Assembly (NCBI GenBank): GCA_902562645.1
Contig: CACETY010000004.1
Coordinates: 1 to 64,000, forward strand
From: an uncultured Pelagibacteraceae bacterium
GTDB lineage: Bacteria; Pseudomonadota; Alphaproteobacteria; Pelagibacterales; Pelagibacteraceae
DNA length: 64,000 nucleotides
Reading direction: 5' to 3'
In this document: one piece after another, positions 20,814 to 29,564 of the stretch
Numbering within the stretch: position 1 is the stretch's first letter
Layout: each line of letters opens with the position of its first letter
Notes under the pieces: generated by a model
The model's input: only the letters and a program-made list of their open reading frames with translations
Told to the model about the DNA's origin: nothing
The model's database searches: none
Position numbers and translations under genes: made by a program

Positions 20814-22062
20814 CTGTAATAGAAAAAACTACTTAAATAACTTAATAAAATTTTTAGATTTAAGGAGATCTGAAAAAAAAATTGAAAATAAAACTATATC
20901 TAACATTTTAAAAGATATTAAAAAAAATAAAAATAAAAGTCTTTTAAAATATGAGAAAAAATTTAGCAAAAATAGTCAAATTAAACCAAGTATCAAGCAA
21001 ATTAACAAAGCAATTAAATCTTTAGATCCAACAATTAAAAGAGCTATAGATTTTGCTTATAAACGTATACTCAAATTCCATAATTTACAAAAAACTAAAG
21101 ATATTTTTTATAAAGATAATCTAAATAATAAAATTGAATATAAATATGTACCAATTCAATCTGTCGGCATTTATGTTCCAGCAAACTTACCATCCACATT
21201 ATTGATGAATGCCATCCCAGCAAAAATTGCAGGTGTTAAAAGAATTGTACTAGCGAATCCAAAAAATAGAGGAAAATTAAACCCTGCAGTTTTATATGCT
21301 GCAAAAAAGGTAGGAATAAAAGAAATTTATTCAATGGGAGGTGCACAAGCTATTGGCAGTTTAACTTATATTCAAAAAGTAAATAAAATTGTTGGACCTG
21401 GCAATATCTTTGTTGCCGGTGCTAAAAGACAAGTTTTTGGAGATGTAGGCATTGAAGGAATGACTGCAGGTCCTTCTGAGATTACAGTGTTAGCAGATAG
21501 TAAAACTAATTTAAATCAAATTACTACATCTATGATTGGGCAAGCAGAACATGACCCAAATTCTCAATGTATATTAATCACTAAAAATTCTAATTTGATC
21601 AAAAAATTTAAGAAAGATTTAGAAGTAAAATTAAAAGATATTCCAAGAAAAAGTATTGCATCTAAAAGCATTAAAAATAATGGACTAATTTTAAAAGTAA
21701 ATAATGATAGACAAATTATTGATGCAATTAATGAGATAGCTCCTGAACACTTAGAAATAAATGTTAGCAATTATAGAAAGTATAAAGATAAAATTTTTAA
21801 CGCAGGAAGTATTTGTATAGGTAAATACTCTCCTATGGCATTAAGTGATTATGCTGTAGGGACAAATCATGTATTACCAACTAATTCTTCAGCTAAATTT
21901 TCATCAGGGTTAAGTTTAAGTGAATTTTATAAAAAAATTAGCCTTATAACTCTTTCAAAAAAAGGTATTGAGAAAATAGGAGAATACGCTACACATCTCG
22001 CTGAGTATGAACAATTAAAAGGTCATGCTTTGAGTATAAAATCTAGAATTAATAAGGAGTAA
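20797..22062 (+). CDS. hisD: Histidinol dehydrogenase
   Basis: GIYVPANLPSTLLMNAIPAKIAGV, GQAEHDPNSQ, YAVGTNHVLPT. Confidence 0.96.
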   Translation: MIKVINCNRKNYLNNLIKFLDLRRSEKKIENKTISNILKDIKKNKNKSLLKYEKKFSKNSQIKPSIKQINKAIKSLDPTIKRAIDFAYKRILKFHNLQKTKDIFYKDNLNNKIEYKYVPIQSVGIYVPANLPSTLLMNAIPAKIAGVKRIVLANPKNRGKLNPAVLYAAKKVGIKEIYSMGGAQAIGSLTYIQKVNKIVGPGNIFVAGAKRQVFGDVGIEGMTAGPSEITVLADSKTNLNQITTSMIGQAEHDPNSQCILITKNSNLIKKFKKDLEVKLKDIPRKSIASKSIKNNGLILKVNNDRQIIDAINEIAPEHLEINVSNYRKYKDKIFNAGSICIGKYSPMALSDYAVGTNHVLPTNSSAKFSSGLSLSEFYKKISLITLSKKGIEKIGEYATHLAEYEQLKGHALSIKSRINKE

Positions 22063-22068
22063 CAAAAT

Positions 22069-22284
22069 TTGTCGAAACAAGATTTATTGGAATTTAAAGG
22101 TAAAGTGATCGATTTGTTACCTAACGCCATGTTCCGAGTAAAGCTTGAAAATAATCATATTGTTACGGCTCACACAGCTGGAAAGTTAAGGAAAAATAGG
22201 ATTAGAGTTCTTCAAGGTGATAATGTAACAGTTGAAGTAACACCTTATGATTTGACAAAAGGAAGAATTATTTTTAGGTTTTAA
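22069..22284 (+). CDS. infA: Translation initiation factor IF-1 (TTG start)
   Basis: [49 protein letters not shown] lies in the hisD 3' end just upstream. Confidence 0.96.
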   Translation: MSKQDLLEFKGKVIDLLPNAMFRVKLENNHIVTAHTAGKLRKNRIRVLQGDNVTVEVTPYDLTKGRIIFRF

Positions 22285-22289
22285 ATAAT

Positions 22290-22365
22290 GGCTTCGTAGC
22301 TCAGTTGGTAGAGCAGAGCCCTGAAAAGGCTTGTGTCGCTGGTTCGAGTCCCGCCGAAGCCACCA
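22290..22365 (+). tRNA. tRNA-Phe (anticodon GAA)
   Basis: GGCTTCGTAGCTCAGTTGGTAGAGCAGAGCCCTGAAAAGGCTTGTGTCGCTGGTTCGAGTCCCGCCGAAGCCACCA; loop CTGAAAA; CCA encoded. Confidence 0.97.
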
Positions 22366-22396
22366 TTTTAGAAATAAAATCTTCTAGCAAAAACGC

Positions 22397-22425
22397 TTGC
22401 ATTCAATTTTAAAATCTAATAACTA
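22397..22425 (+). promoter_or_regulatory. Candidate sigma70-type promoter for the csp gene (TTGCAT-N17-TAACTA)
   Basis: Spacing and hexamers by eye between tRNA-Phe and csp. Confidence 0.4.
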
Positions 22426-22482
22426 TCCCGCTAGCTGAAGTTTAGCTAAGTTTAATAAACAATGAAAGAGTAAAAGAAAAGT

Positions 22483-22695
22483 ATGAGTACATTAAAAGGA
22501 AAAGTAAAGTGGTTCAACGGTAAGAAGGGCTACGGATTTATAGAAAGAGAAGACGGAGAAAAAGATTGTTTCGTTCATGCAAGCGCAGTTCGTGAAGCAG
22601 GACTTCGTTTTTTGAATGAGAACGACGCTGTAGAATTTGAAATTCAGGATGGAGATAAAGGTCCAAGCGCAGTGAATTTAAAGAAAACTTCTTAA
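22483..22695 (+). CDS. Cold shock domain protein (CspA family)
   Basis: [31 protein letters not shown] (RNP1/RNP2). Confidence 0.95.
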   Translation: MSTLKGKVKWFNGKKGYGFIEREDGEKDCFVHASAVREAGLRFLNENDAVEFEIQDGDKGPSAVNLKKTS

Positions 22696-22715
22696 AATTT
22701 ATTTCATTTAAAATT

Positions 22716-22761
22716 TTGTATAGGAATAAAAGTAGGAAACCCTATTAATATTCCTATACAA
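22716..22761. other. Strong inverted repeat: 13-bp perfect outer stem plus nested inner stem
   Basis: TTGTATAGGAATA ... TATTCCTATACAA (22716-22728 / 22749-22761) with inner AGTAGG-AAAC-CCTATT. Confidence 0.85.
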
Positions 22762-22859
22762 TACATACTTGCATTTTAATTTTAAAGTGCTATTTAACTC
22801 ACATGATTAAAAATAGTTACATCTTTGTATCTCACAAAAGACATCATTTTCATGCTGGC

Positions 22860-22888
22860 TTGCAGCTAGCTATTTAACTATTTATAAA
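22860..22888 (+). promoter_or_regulatory. Candidate sigma70-type promoter for tRNA-His/hisS (TTGCAG-N17-TATAAA)
   Basis: Near-consensus hexamers with a 17-nt spacer, about 38 nt upstream of mature tRNA-His. Confidence 0.55.
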
Positions 22889-22925
22889 TTTAAATTTAAC
22901 TCTAATTAGTATAAAACAACAATAA

Positions 22926-23000
22926 GCCCTGGTGGTGAAATGGTTATCACGTCAGTTTGTGGAACTGAAATTTTTGGTTCGATCCCAAGCCAGGGTACCA
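22926..23000 (+). tRNA. tRNA-His (anticodon GTG), A73, no encoded G-1
   Basis: GCCCTGGTGGTGAAATGGTTATCACGTCAGTTTGTGGAACTGAAATTTTTGGTTCGATCCCAAGCCAGGGTACCA; anticodon loop TTGTGGA; base at -1 is A. Confidence 0.93.
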
Positions 23001-23004
23001 AAAA

Positions 23005-24399
23005 ATGAAGAAAGAAAATAAATTAATACCTGGGTTACCCTCAGGGTTTGAAGATCGTTGGGACAAGAAACTTCTTCTCAAAAAAAAGCTGTTATCAGCA
23101 ATTGAGAATGTTTTTATTAAGTTTGGTGCTGAGCCACTAGAAACCCCATCGTTTGAGATAAGTGAAAATATTGGATCATTTTTGGCAGAGGATGAAACTA
23201 ACCCTATGTCTGATGTATTTTCATTCAAAGATGGAGATAAAAATATTACTCTTCGATATGATCTATCAAGTCCTCTAGCAAGATTTGTTGCTCAAAATAA
23301 TCAAGATTTACCCTCAATTTATAAAAGGTATGCCATCCAAAATGTTTTCCGTAATGAAAAGGCAGGCAATGGAAGATACAGAGAATTTCTTCAAGCAGAT
23401 TTTGATATTGTTGGAAATGTTAATTCATCACAGGCTAATGCAGAGCTTTGTAACTTAATTTCAGCAGCATTACTTGAATGTGGTCTAAAAAAAGATCAAT
23501 TTACAATCAATGTAAGTAATAGAAAAATAGTTCAGGGATTATTAGATGATTTAAAAATATCTGACGAAAAGCAACTAAAAGTTATTAGAGCAATAGATAA
23601 ACTCGATAAAACTGGTTTTGGGTTAAAAGGTGTAGAAGATCTCTTAAGAAAAGAAAGAAAAGACATTAGTGGAGCTATCACAAAAGGTGCAGATTTAAAT
23701 GATGAGCAGGTTGATCAAATATTAAAATATTTAAAAATAAAGGATTTAAAAGAATTAAAACAAAGCTTAAAAAATCCATTGTCACAAGAAGGAATAAAAG
23801 AGTTGGAGGAATTTTTTGTGGTTCTTGGGTATGGATCAAGTCTAGATCAAGTAAAAACCAATTTCACAATTGTGAGAGGTTTAGCTTATTATTCTGATTT
23901 TATTGTAGAAACAAATTTAAATTTTAAAGTTACAAATAACAAAGGCAAAGAAGTAGATATAGGTAGTATTTGCTCAGGAGGAGCTTACGCAAAACTTATA
24001 TCAAGATTTAAAGGTGTAGATATTCCAGGGACAGGCATAAGTTTTGGCGTAGACAGACTTTTATTTGCATTAATGCAATTAGATCAAATTGAATTAAATG
24101 AACAAAAGCCAGTTTTGGTATGTGTAATGGACCAAAAATATTTAAAAAATTACTACGAAATTTTAGATCTCTTAAGACAAAACAATATTAACGCTGAAAT
24201 ATTTTTAGATTCTAAAAAAAATCTTGGTAAACAGCTTACTTTTGCAAATAAACGCCAACTGCCAGTTGCCATTATCTGTGGAGAAAATGAGTTTAAAGAT
24301 AATACGGTAACAATAAAAAATTTAAAAGGTGTTAAGGGAGAGAATAATAAAACTTTTTCAAAGAAAGATTTAATTAATGAAGTCAAAAAACTTATCTGA
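23005..24399 (+). CDS. hisS: Histidyl-tRNA synthetase
   Basis: Class II motifs (RYDLSSPLARFVA, FRNEKAGNGRYREFLQADFDIVG, GTGISFGVDRL). Confidence 0.95.
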   Translation: MKKENKLIPGLPSGFEDRWDKKLLLKKKLLSAIENVFIKFGAEPLETPSFEISENIGSFLAEDETNPMSDVFSFKDGDKNITLRYDLSSPLARFVAQNNQDLPSIYKRYAIQNVFRNEKAGNGRYREFLQADFDIVGNVNSSQANAELCNLISAALLECGLKKDQFTINVSNRKIVQGLLDDLKISDEKQLKVIRAIDKLDKTGFGLKGVEDLLRKERKDISGAITKGADLNDEQVDQILKYLKIKDLKELKQSLKNPLSQEGIKELEEFFVVLGYGSSLDQVKTNFTIVRGLAYYSDFIVETNLNFKVTNNKGKEVDIGSICSGGAYAKLISRFKGVDIPGTGISFGVDRLLFALMQLDQIELNEQKPVLVCVMDQKYLKNYYEILDLLRQNNINAEIFLDSKKNLGKQLTFANKRQLPVAIICGENEFKDNTVTIKNLKGVKGENNKTFSKKDLINEVKKLI

Positions 24400-25426
24400 G
24401 AATATTCTTAAATCTTTAAAATCGAGTGGATTTGATTACATCGATTTAGATACAGTCATACCTACTAATTTAATTCTTGAGAGATCTGGCGAGTCATTTA
24501 GAAGTTTAATTTTTTCATTTACTGATCAGAATGGAAAAGAAATTTGTTTAAGACCAGATTTAACTGTTGCGTCTTGTATTAAATATCTTAATCAAAAAAA
24601 TAAGAAATCTTCAAAAGTTTTTTACAGCGGACAAGCATTCAGAAAAGTTCAAAAAAAAACTGATAAGATTATAAGAGATCAAATAGGTTTTGAGATTTTA
24701 GGATCAAAAGATGAGAAAAGAGATGATAAAAAAATCATAGATACAAGTATTAAAGTTATAAATAAATTTAGATACAAAACTGGAAATATTACAATTGGGA
24801 ATGTTGAAATTTTTCACTTATTAATAAATAAATTAAATATTCCAAAAAGATGGAGGCTTAGATTACAAAGACATTTTTGGAGAGAAAATTATTTTAATGA
24901 ATTGTTGAAGCGTTTAGAGACTAACTCAGATGTAGATGAAACAGTAGTTGAATTGGATAAAAAAAGATATTTAAAAATGTTTAAACAAAATCAAGATAGA
25001 AATATTGCAGGTCGAACTTTAAACGAAATTTTATTAAGATTTGATAATAAAATTAAAGATCCTAGAAGGCAAATAAAAGGACAAAATGTCGTAAAAATTA
25101 TTAGAGATTATTTAAAAATTAGTTGTCCTATGAGCAAAGCAGCAGCTACTTTAAATACTTTTTTTAAAAAAAATAAAATCAATCTTAGTGTTGGAAAGAA
25201 TTATTTTCCAATAACAAAAAATAAAGTTTCAAAGTTAAATGTAAATTTTTCATCTTCATTCGGTAGACATTTGGAATATTACACAGGTATGGTTTTTAAA
25301 ATTCAAACAAAAGTAAAATCAAAAAAAATTGAAGTAAATGGCGGCCGTTATGACAATCTTATTAGTGATTTAGGATCTAAAATAAAGGTGCCAGCTGTAG
25401 GAGGTGCAATAAATTTAAATGATTAA
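24377..25426 (+). CDS. hisZ: ATP phosphoribosyltransferase regulatory subunit (HisZ)
   Basis: HisRS-like paralog (LRPDLTVASCIKYL, QAFRKVQ, GGRYDNLISDLG) between hisS and hisG. Confidence 0.88.
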   Translation: MKSKNLSENILKSLKSSGFDYIDLDTVIPTNLILERSGESFRSLIFSFTDQNGKEICLRPDLTVASCIKYLNQKNKKSSKVFYSGQAFRKVQKKTDKIIRDQIGFEILGSKDEKRDDKKIIDTSIKVINKFRYKTGNITIGNVEIFHLLINKLNIPKRWRLRLQRHFWRENYFNELLKRLETNSDVDETVVELDKKRYLKMFKQNQDRNIAGRTLNEILLRFDNKIKDPRRQIKGQNVVKIIRDYLKISCPMSKAAATLNTFFKKNKINLSVGKNYFPITKNKVSKLNVNFSSSFGRHLEYYTGMVFKIQTKVKSKKIEVNGGRYDNLISDLGSKIKVPAVGGAINLND

Positions 25427-26096
25427 AATTGGTATTCCTAGCAAGGGTAGACTTAGAAAAGATACTTTAAGTATTTTTAAAAATAAAAATCTTAAAATCT
25501 TATCAGAAAGAGGAGAAAGAGACCTTTTTGGATATATAAAAGGAAACAAAAAAATTAAAATAGTATATCTGCATGCAAGAGAAATTATAGAAAGATTAGG
25601 GGATGAATCTTTAGATATAGGTTTTTCTGGCTATGATTTATTTAAAGAGTCTGAATTAAATGTTCAAAAAAAAATTATTATTAATAAAAAACTTGATTAT
25701 GGAAATGCAACTTTAGTTGTAGCTGTTCCTGACGAGTGGATAGATGTCCAAACACTTGCTGATTTAGAGGAAATATCTTTTAATTTTAAAGACAATAAGA
25801 AAAGTAGATTAAGAGTTGCAACAAAATATCCAAATTTGACCAAAGAATTTTTATTTTCAAAAGGAGTAACTCAATTTAAATTAGTGCCTTCTCTTGGAGC
25901 AACTGAGGTATATCCATTTACTGGTTCATCTGAGATTTTAACCGATATAACCAGTACAGGAGAGACTTTAAGAGCTAACAATTTAAGAATTTTAAAGGAT
26001 GGAAATATTCTTAAAAGTACAGCAATCTTAATGTCGAATAAAAAATCAAGTAACCAAATTGGTTTAAAGAAAATTTTAAATTTACTTAGTTCTTAG
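25419..26096 (+). CDS. hisG: ATP phosphoribosyltransferase catalytic subunit
   Basis: IGIPSKGRL, DIGFSGYDL, RVATKYPNLT, GATEVYPF...DITSTGETLRANNL. Confidence 0.95.
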   Translation: MIKIGIPSKGRLRKDTLSIFKNKNLKILSERGERDLFGYIKGNKKIKIVYLHAREIIERLGDESLDIGFSGYDLFKESELNVQKKIIINKKLDYGNATLVVAVPDEWIDVQTLADLEEISFNFKDNKKSRLRVATKYPNLTKEFLFSKGVTQFKLVPSLGATEVYPFTGSSEILTDITSTGETLRANNLRILKDGNILKSTAILMSNKKSSNQIGLKKILNLLSS

Positions 26097-26140
26097 CTTT
26101 TCTAATTGAATTTTAAAATTTCAAGTATATCCTACGAATC

Positions 26141-27241
26141 ATGAATACTATAATTCTCGTTTTACTTTCACTCTCACTTATTAGTTCAGTATTAATTATA
26201 TATTTGAATTTTAAATCAAAGAATGAGTCTCATAATGAGAAGGAAAATCATGAGATCCAAAGGCTAAATCAAGAAATTATAAATTTAAAAGAGTCTTTAA
26301 ATACAACAATAAATAGCACTATGAACTCAATGGCTACTTCTTTTAATAATCTTTCATCAGGTGTAACAAAAGATATGACTAATGCTTTAACTCAAGTAGA
26401 TCAAAAAGTAGCTTCCTTTAATGCCCAAGTTGAAAATTTGAATGAAAGTCAGAAGGGCATTAATCAAATATTGGCAGGTGTTAAAAAGTATGGAACCTTA
26501 GCTGAGTTTAGTTTGGGCTCCTTGATTAAGGATTTGTTGCCAGCATCTCAATATTCATCAAATGTAAAAATGAAAGAAGATACGGGTGAAAATGTTGAAT
26601 TTGCAATTAAACTTCAAGATGGGATTTTGGTTCCAGTTGATAGCCACTTTCCAGTTGAAAGATTTAAGGCCATCCAAGATGCTCATCAGGAAGATGACAA
26701 AAAAGCTATGGCTGATGCAAGAACTAAACTTGCTAGAGCATTTAAAGAAAAGGCTAAAAGCGTGAACGAAAAATATATCGTCCCACCAAAAACGACAGAT
26801 TTTGCGATTGTTTATGCGCCAACTGAAAGTTTATTTTTAGAATTAGCTAATTATCAAGATCCATCTACAAAAGAATTATTAACTCAAGAATTAATGAAGA
26901 AATATAAAGTAACTATCATGGGCCCTAATAATTTATCTGGTTACTTACAATCACTCCATATGGGATTTCAGAGCTTACGAATTAAAAAGCATGCATCTGA
27001 AATATATGATCACTTAAAAAAAATAAGCACCAGATTTAATATGCATTTTAACAACGTTTTAGTTTTAAGAAAAAAATTAGAAGAAGCAATGTCGGTAGTT
27101 GATAGTTTTGGTAAAGATGCTAGAGCAATAAACAGAAGTATTGACTCAATAAAAAATCCTTCTAATGACGATGATCCAGATCCAAGTTCTCCATCTCCAA
27201 TTTCTGATTATGGTCAGGATGAAAAACGAAAAGTTTCTTAA
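26141..27241 (+). CDS. rmuC: RmuC-family DNA recombination protein
   Basis: N-terminal TM + coiled coil; VPVDSHFPVERF, YIVPPKTTDFAIVYAPTESLFLEL, IMGPNNLSGYLQSLHMGFQSLRI. Confidence 0.92.
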   Translation: MNTIILVLLSLSLISSVLIIYLNFKSKNESHNEKENHEIQRLNQEIINLKESLNTTINSTMNSMATSFNNLSSGVTKDMTNALTQVDQKVASFNAQVENLNESQKGINQILAGVKKYGTLAEFSLGSLIKDLLPASQYSSNVKMKEDTGENVEFAIKLQDGILVPVDSHFPVERFKAIQDAHQEDDKKAMADARTKLARAFKEKAKSVNEKYIVPPKTTDFAIVYAPTESLFLELANYQDPSTKELLTQELMKKYKVTIMGPNNLSGYLQSLHMGFQSLRIKKHASEIYDHLKKISTRFNMHFNNVLVLRKKLEEAMSVVDSFGKDARAINRSIDSIKNPSNDDDPDPSSPSPISDYGQDEKRKVS

Positions 27242-27252
27242 AGCCTAAATGA

Positions 27253-27540
27253 ATGAAATGGAGTAATAAATTTATTTATCCAAAATCTACAAGGTCAATT
27301 GAGGATGGATATAGAAAATACTCCTTAGGTGAGGAAAAACTACCAAGTGTTACTACAATCTTAAGTGCTACTAAATCTGAAGAGGAAAAGGCAGCCATCA
27401 AAAATTGGCAAGAAAGGGTAGGTTTTAAGGAAGCAAATAGAATTAAAACTGAAGCATCTTCAAGAGGAACTTCGATGCACTCTTATATTGAAGATTACTT
27501 AAGAGGCAGGATTAATGAGAGCTTTTTTGAAAGTAAATGA
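27253..27540 (+). pseudogene. N-terminal fragment of an MGME1/phage-like PD-(D/E)XK exonuclease; frame split at a T6 run
   Basis: LPSVTTILSATKSEEEKAAIKNWQERVG...ASSRGTSMHSYIEDYL, then frame break; continuation is in the +1 frame. Could be a pseudogene, sequencing indel or recoded gene. Confidence 0.55.
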
Positions 27541-27940
27541 ACAATACAAAAATATGGCCAAAGAAATAATTGAAAAAGGTGTAAATAATAAATTAGATGA
27601 AATTTATGGAATGGAAGAAACTATTTATTATCCAGAGCAATATGCGGGAACTGCAGATTTAATTGGAATTTATCAGGGAAAAGATGTCATAATAGATTTT
27701 AAGCAGAGCAATAAACCTAAAAAAACAGATTATATTCAAGATTATTTCTTACAACTTGGAGCATATACTTTGGCTCATGATGTAGTACATGGGACAAAAA
27801 TGAAAGCAGGCATAATTTTACTTTGTACAAAAGATATTCTATTTCAAGAATTTAAAATTGAAGGTGCAGAATTAGAGATGTACCAAAATTTATTTATGGG
27901 AAGGGTTAAACAATTTTACGAGATGAATAATATAACTTGA
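27515..27940 (+). pseudogene. C-terminal (catalytic) part of the same exonuclease
   Basis: YPEQYAGTADLIGIYQGKDVIIDFKQSNKPKKTDYIQDYFLQLGAYTLAHD (PD-(D/E)XK-like GTADLI...IIDFKQS). Confidence 0.6.
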
Positions 27941-28059
27941 CTTTAACCGACCAATACATAGAACAGAGAAAACTAACTAAAAGCTACTTGTTTAGATGCA
28001 AAGGTTTAGTCTTAAAAAACTTTCCAAATACCCATCAAAACAAAGCTAATTTGAGGTAA
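27937..28059 (+). CDS. Candidate 40-aa small ORF (TTG start) filling the gap before the ExoI-like gene
   Basis: LTLTDQYIEQRKLTKSYLFRCKGLVLKNFPNTHQNKANLR*; start overlaps the preceding TGA (TTGA). Confidence 0.25.
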   Translation: MTLTDQYIEQRKLTKSYLFRCKGLVLKNFPNTHQNKANLR

Positions 28060-28064
28060 ACAGC

Positions 28065-29498
28065 ATGAATTTAGCAATTTGGGACATAGAATCATCGAGT
28101 GCTAGCACTGACTTTGGTAGCATTATAGAAATTGGGGGAATTCTATTTGACGAGAATTTTAAAGAAAAAGATAGATTTAATCTTAGATGTAGACTTCATG
28201 AAACTGAGATTTTTCAAGCTGCAGCATTAATTGTTAATAAGACATCAATTAAACAACTTACTCAAACAAATCTAAGCCATTACCAAATGTTAGGTCAGGT
28301 CGAAAAAATTTTTAAGAAATGGAGCCCTGCTATTTTTTTGGGATGGAGTAGCTTAAATTTTGATGAAGAAATGATAAGAAAAGAGTTCTTTAAAAGTATT
28401 AGGTATCCTTATTTGACAAATTCCGCTCCCAATACAAGACATGATGGAATAAATATTGCAAGAGCTGCATATGCAGTAGATCCAACAGTTTTAGAAACCG
28501 AAATTAATGAAAAAAATAACCCAGTTTTTAAATTAGCATCGTTAGCTCAAATGCAGGGTATAGATGCAAGTGATGCTCACTCTGCACTAGCGGATGCAGA
28601 ACTTACTGCAAAAGTGTTGAAAATTGTAAAAGAAAAGCAAGAACATACTTGGGAATCTTTCTTAAGTACTGCAAATAAATCTAATACTGAAACGATTATG
28701 AAAAAAGGAGAAATTGTAACTTTAAATGAGTATTATTATGGAAAGTCCAGGCTTCATTTAGTCGTACCGTTACATGCAAAACATTGTATGCATCCTATTT
28801 ATCAAGGATGGTACTATACAATAGATCTTAGAACAGAAATTCAACCATTGATAAATAAATCTATAAATGAATTAAAAACTGAGATGAAAAAAACCCCAAA
28901 GTTTTTGAGAACTGTTAGATCAAACAAAGCACCAATAATTATTGACGCAAAATATGGCTTGAATGTTGAACCATATAATAAATTAGATAAAAACGTTATT
29001 AAAAAAAGAGCAGAATATGTTCAAAATAATGAACAGTTTTCACAAAATATTTTAACCGCTCTTCGTGAGGTTGCAGAAGAAAAAGAGCAATCAAAATCGC
29101 AAGAAGAAATATATGCAGAAGAGAGTATTTATACAAAATTTACATCGAATAAGGATACTGCTCTGTTTCCAAGTTGGCATGAGGCACCTTGGAAAGAGAA
29201 ATTAAATTTATTAGATAAGTTTGAAGATGATAGATTAGTCAGTTTTGGTAAAAAAATTATATTTCAAGAAGCTCCAGAGATACTTCCAAATTCTATGTAC
29301 AAGTCTATTAGAAGAGATATAGCTAAAAGAATACTAAGCGAAAGAAAAGAGAAATGGTGGACAATACCTACTTTATATAATGAAATTGATACTTTAAGAG
29401 AAAAATACACTAATGAAAATGATATCGAAAAATTAGCTCTGTTAGATGAATTTAATACTTATGCAATGTCTATTCAAAAAAAGTACGAGAATGTTTAA
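28065..29498 (+). CDS. sbcB: Exodeoxyribonuclease I-like DEDD exonuclease
   Basis: WDIESSSASTDFGSIIEIGG, GWSSLNFDEEMIRKEFF, DAHSALADAELTAKVL, C-terminal ExoI-like region. Confidence 0.85.
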   Translation: MNLAIWDIESSSASTDFGSIIEIGGILFDENFKEKDRFNLRCRLHETEIFQAAALIVNKTSIKQLTQTNLSHYQMLGQVEKIFKKWSPAIFLGWSSLNFDEEMIRKEFFKSIRYPYLTNSAPNTRHDGINIARAAYAVDPTVLETEINEKNNPVFKLASLAQMQGIDASDAHSALADAELTAKVLKIVKEKQEHTWESFLSTANKSNTETIMKKGEIVTLNEYYYGKSRLHLVVPLHAKHCMHPIYQGWYYTIDLRTEIQPLINKSINELKTEMKKTPKFLRTVRSNKAPIIIDAKYGLNVEPYNKLDKNVIKKRAEYVQNNEQFSQNILTALREVAEEKEQSKSQEEIYAEESIYTKFTSNKDTALFPSWHEAPWKEKLNLLDKFEDDRLVSFGKKIIFQEAPEILPNSMYKSIRRDIAKRILSERKEKWWTIPTLYNEIDTLREKYTNENDIEKLALLDEFNTYAMSIQKKYENV

Positions 29499-29564
29499 TG
29501 TATAAAATTCAATTTACCCATTTTTAACTATTGAATAAATAAAATTAATTTATATAAAACTTAT

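Noticed and set aside
22947-23228. 93-aa minus-strand ORF across tRNA-His and hisS start
   Set aside because: Overlaps tRNA-His and is antisense to hisS; no independent support.
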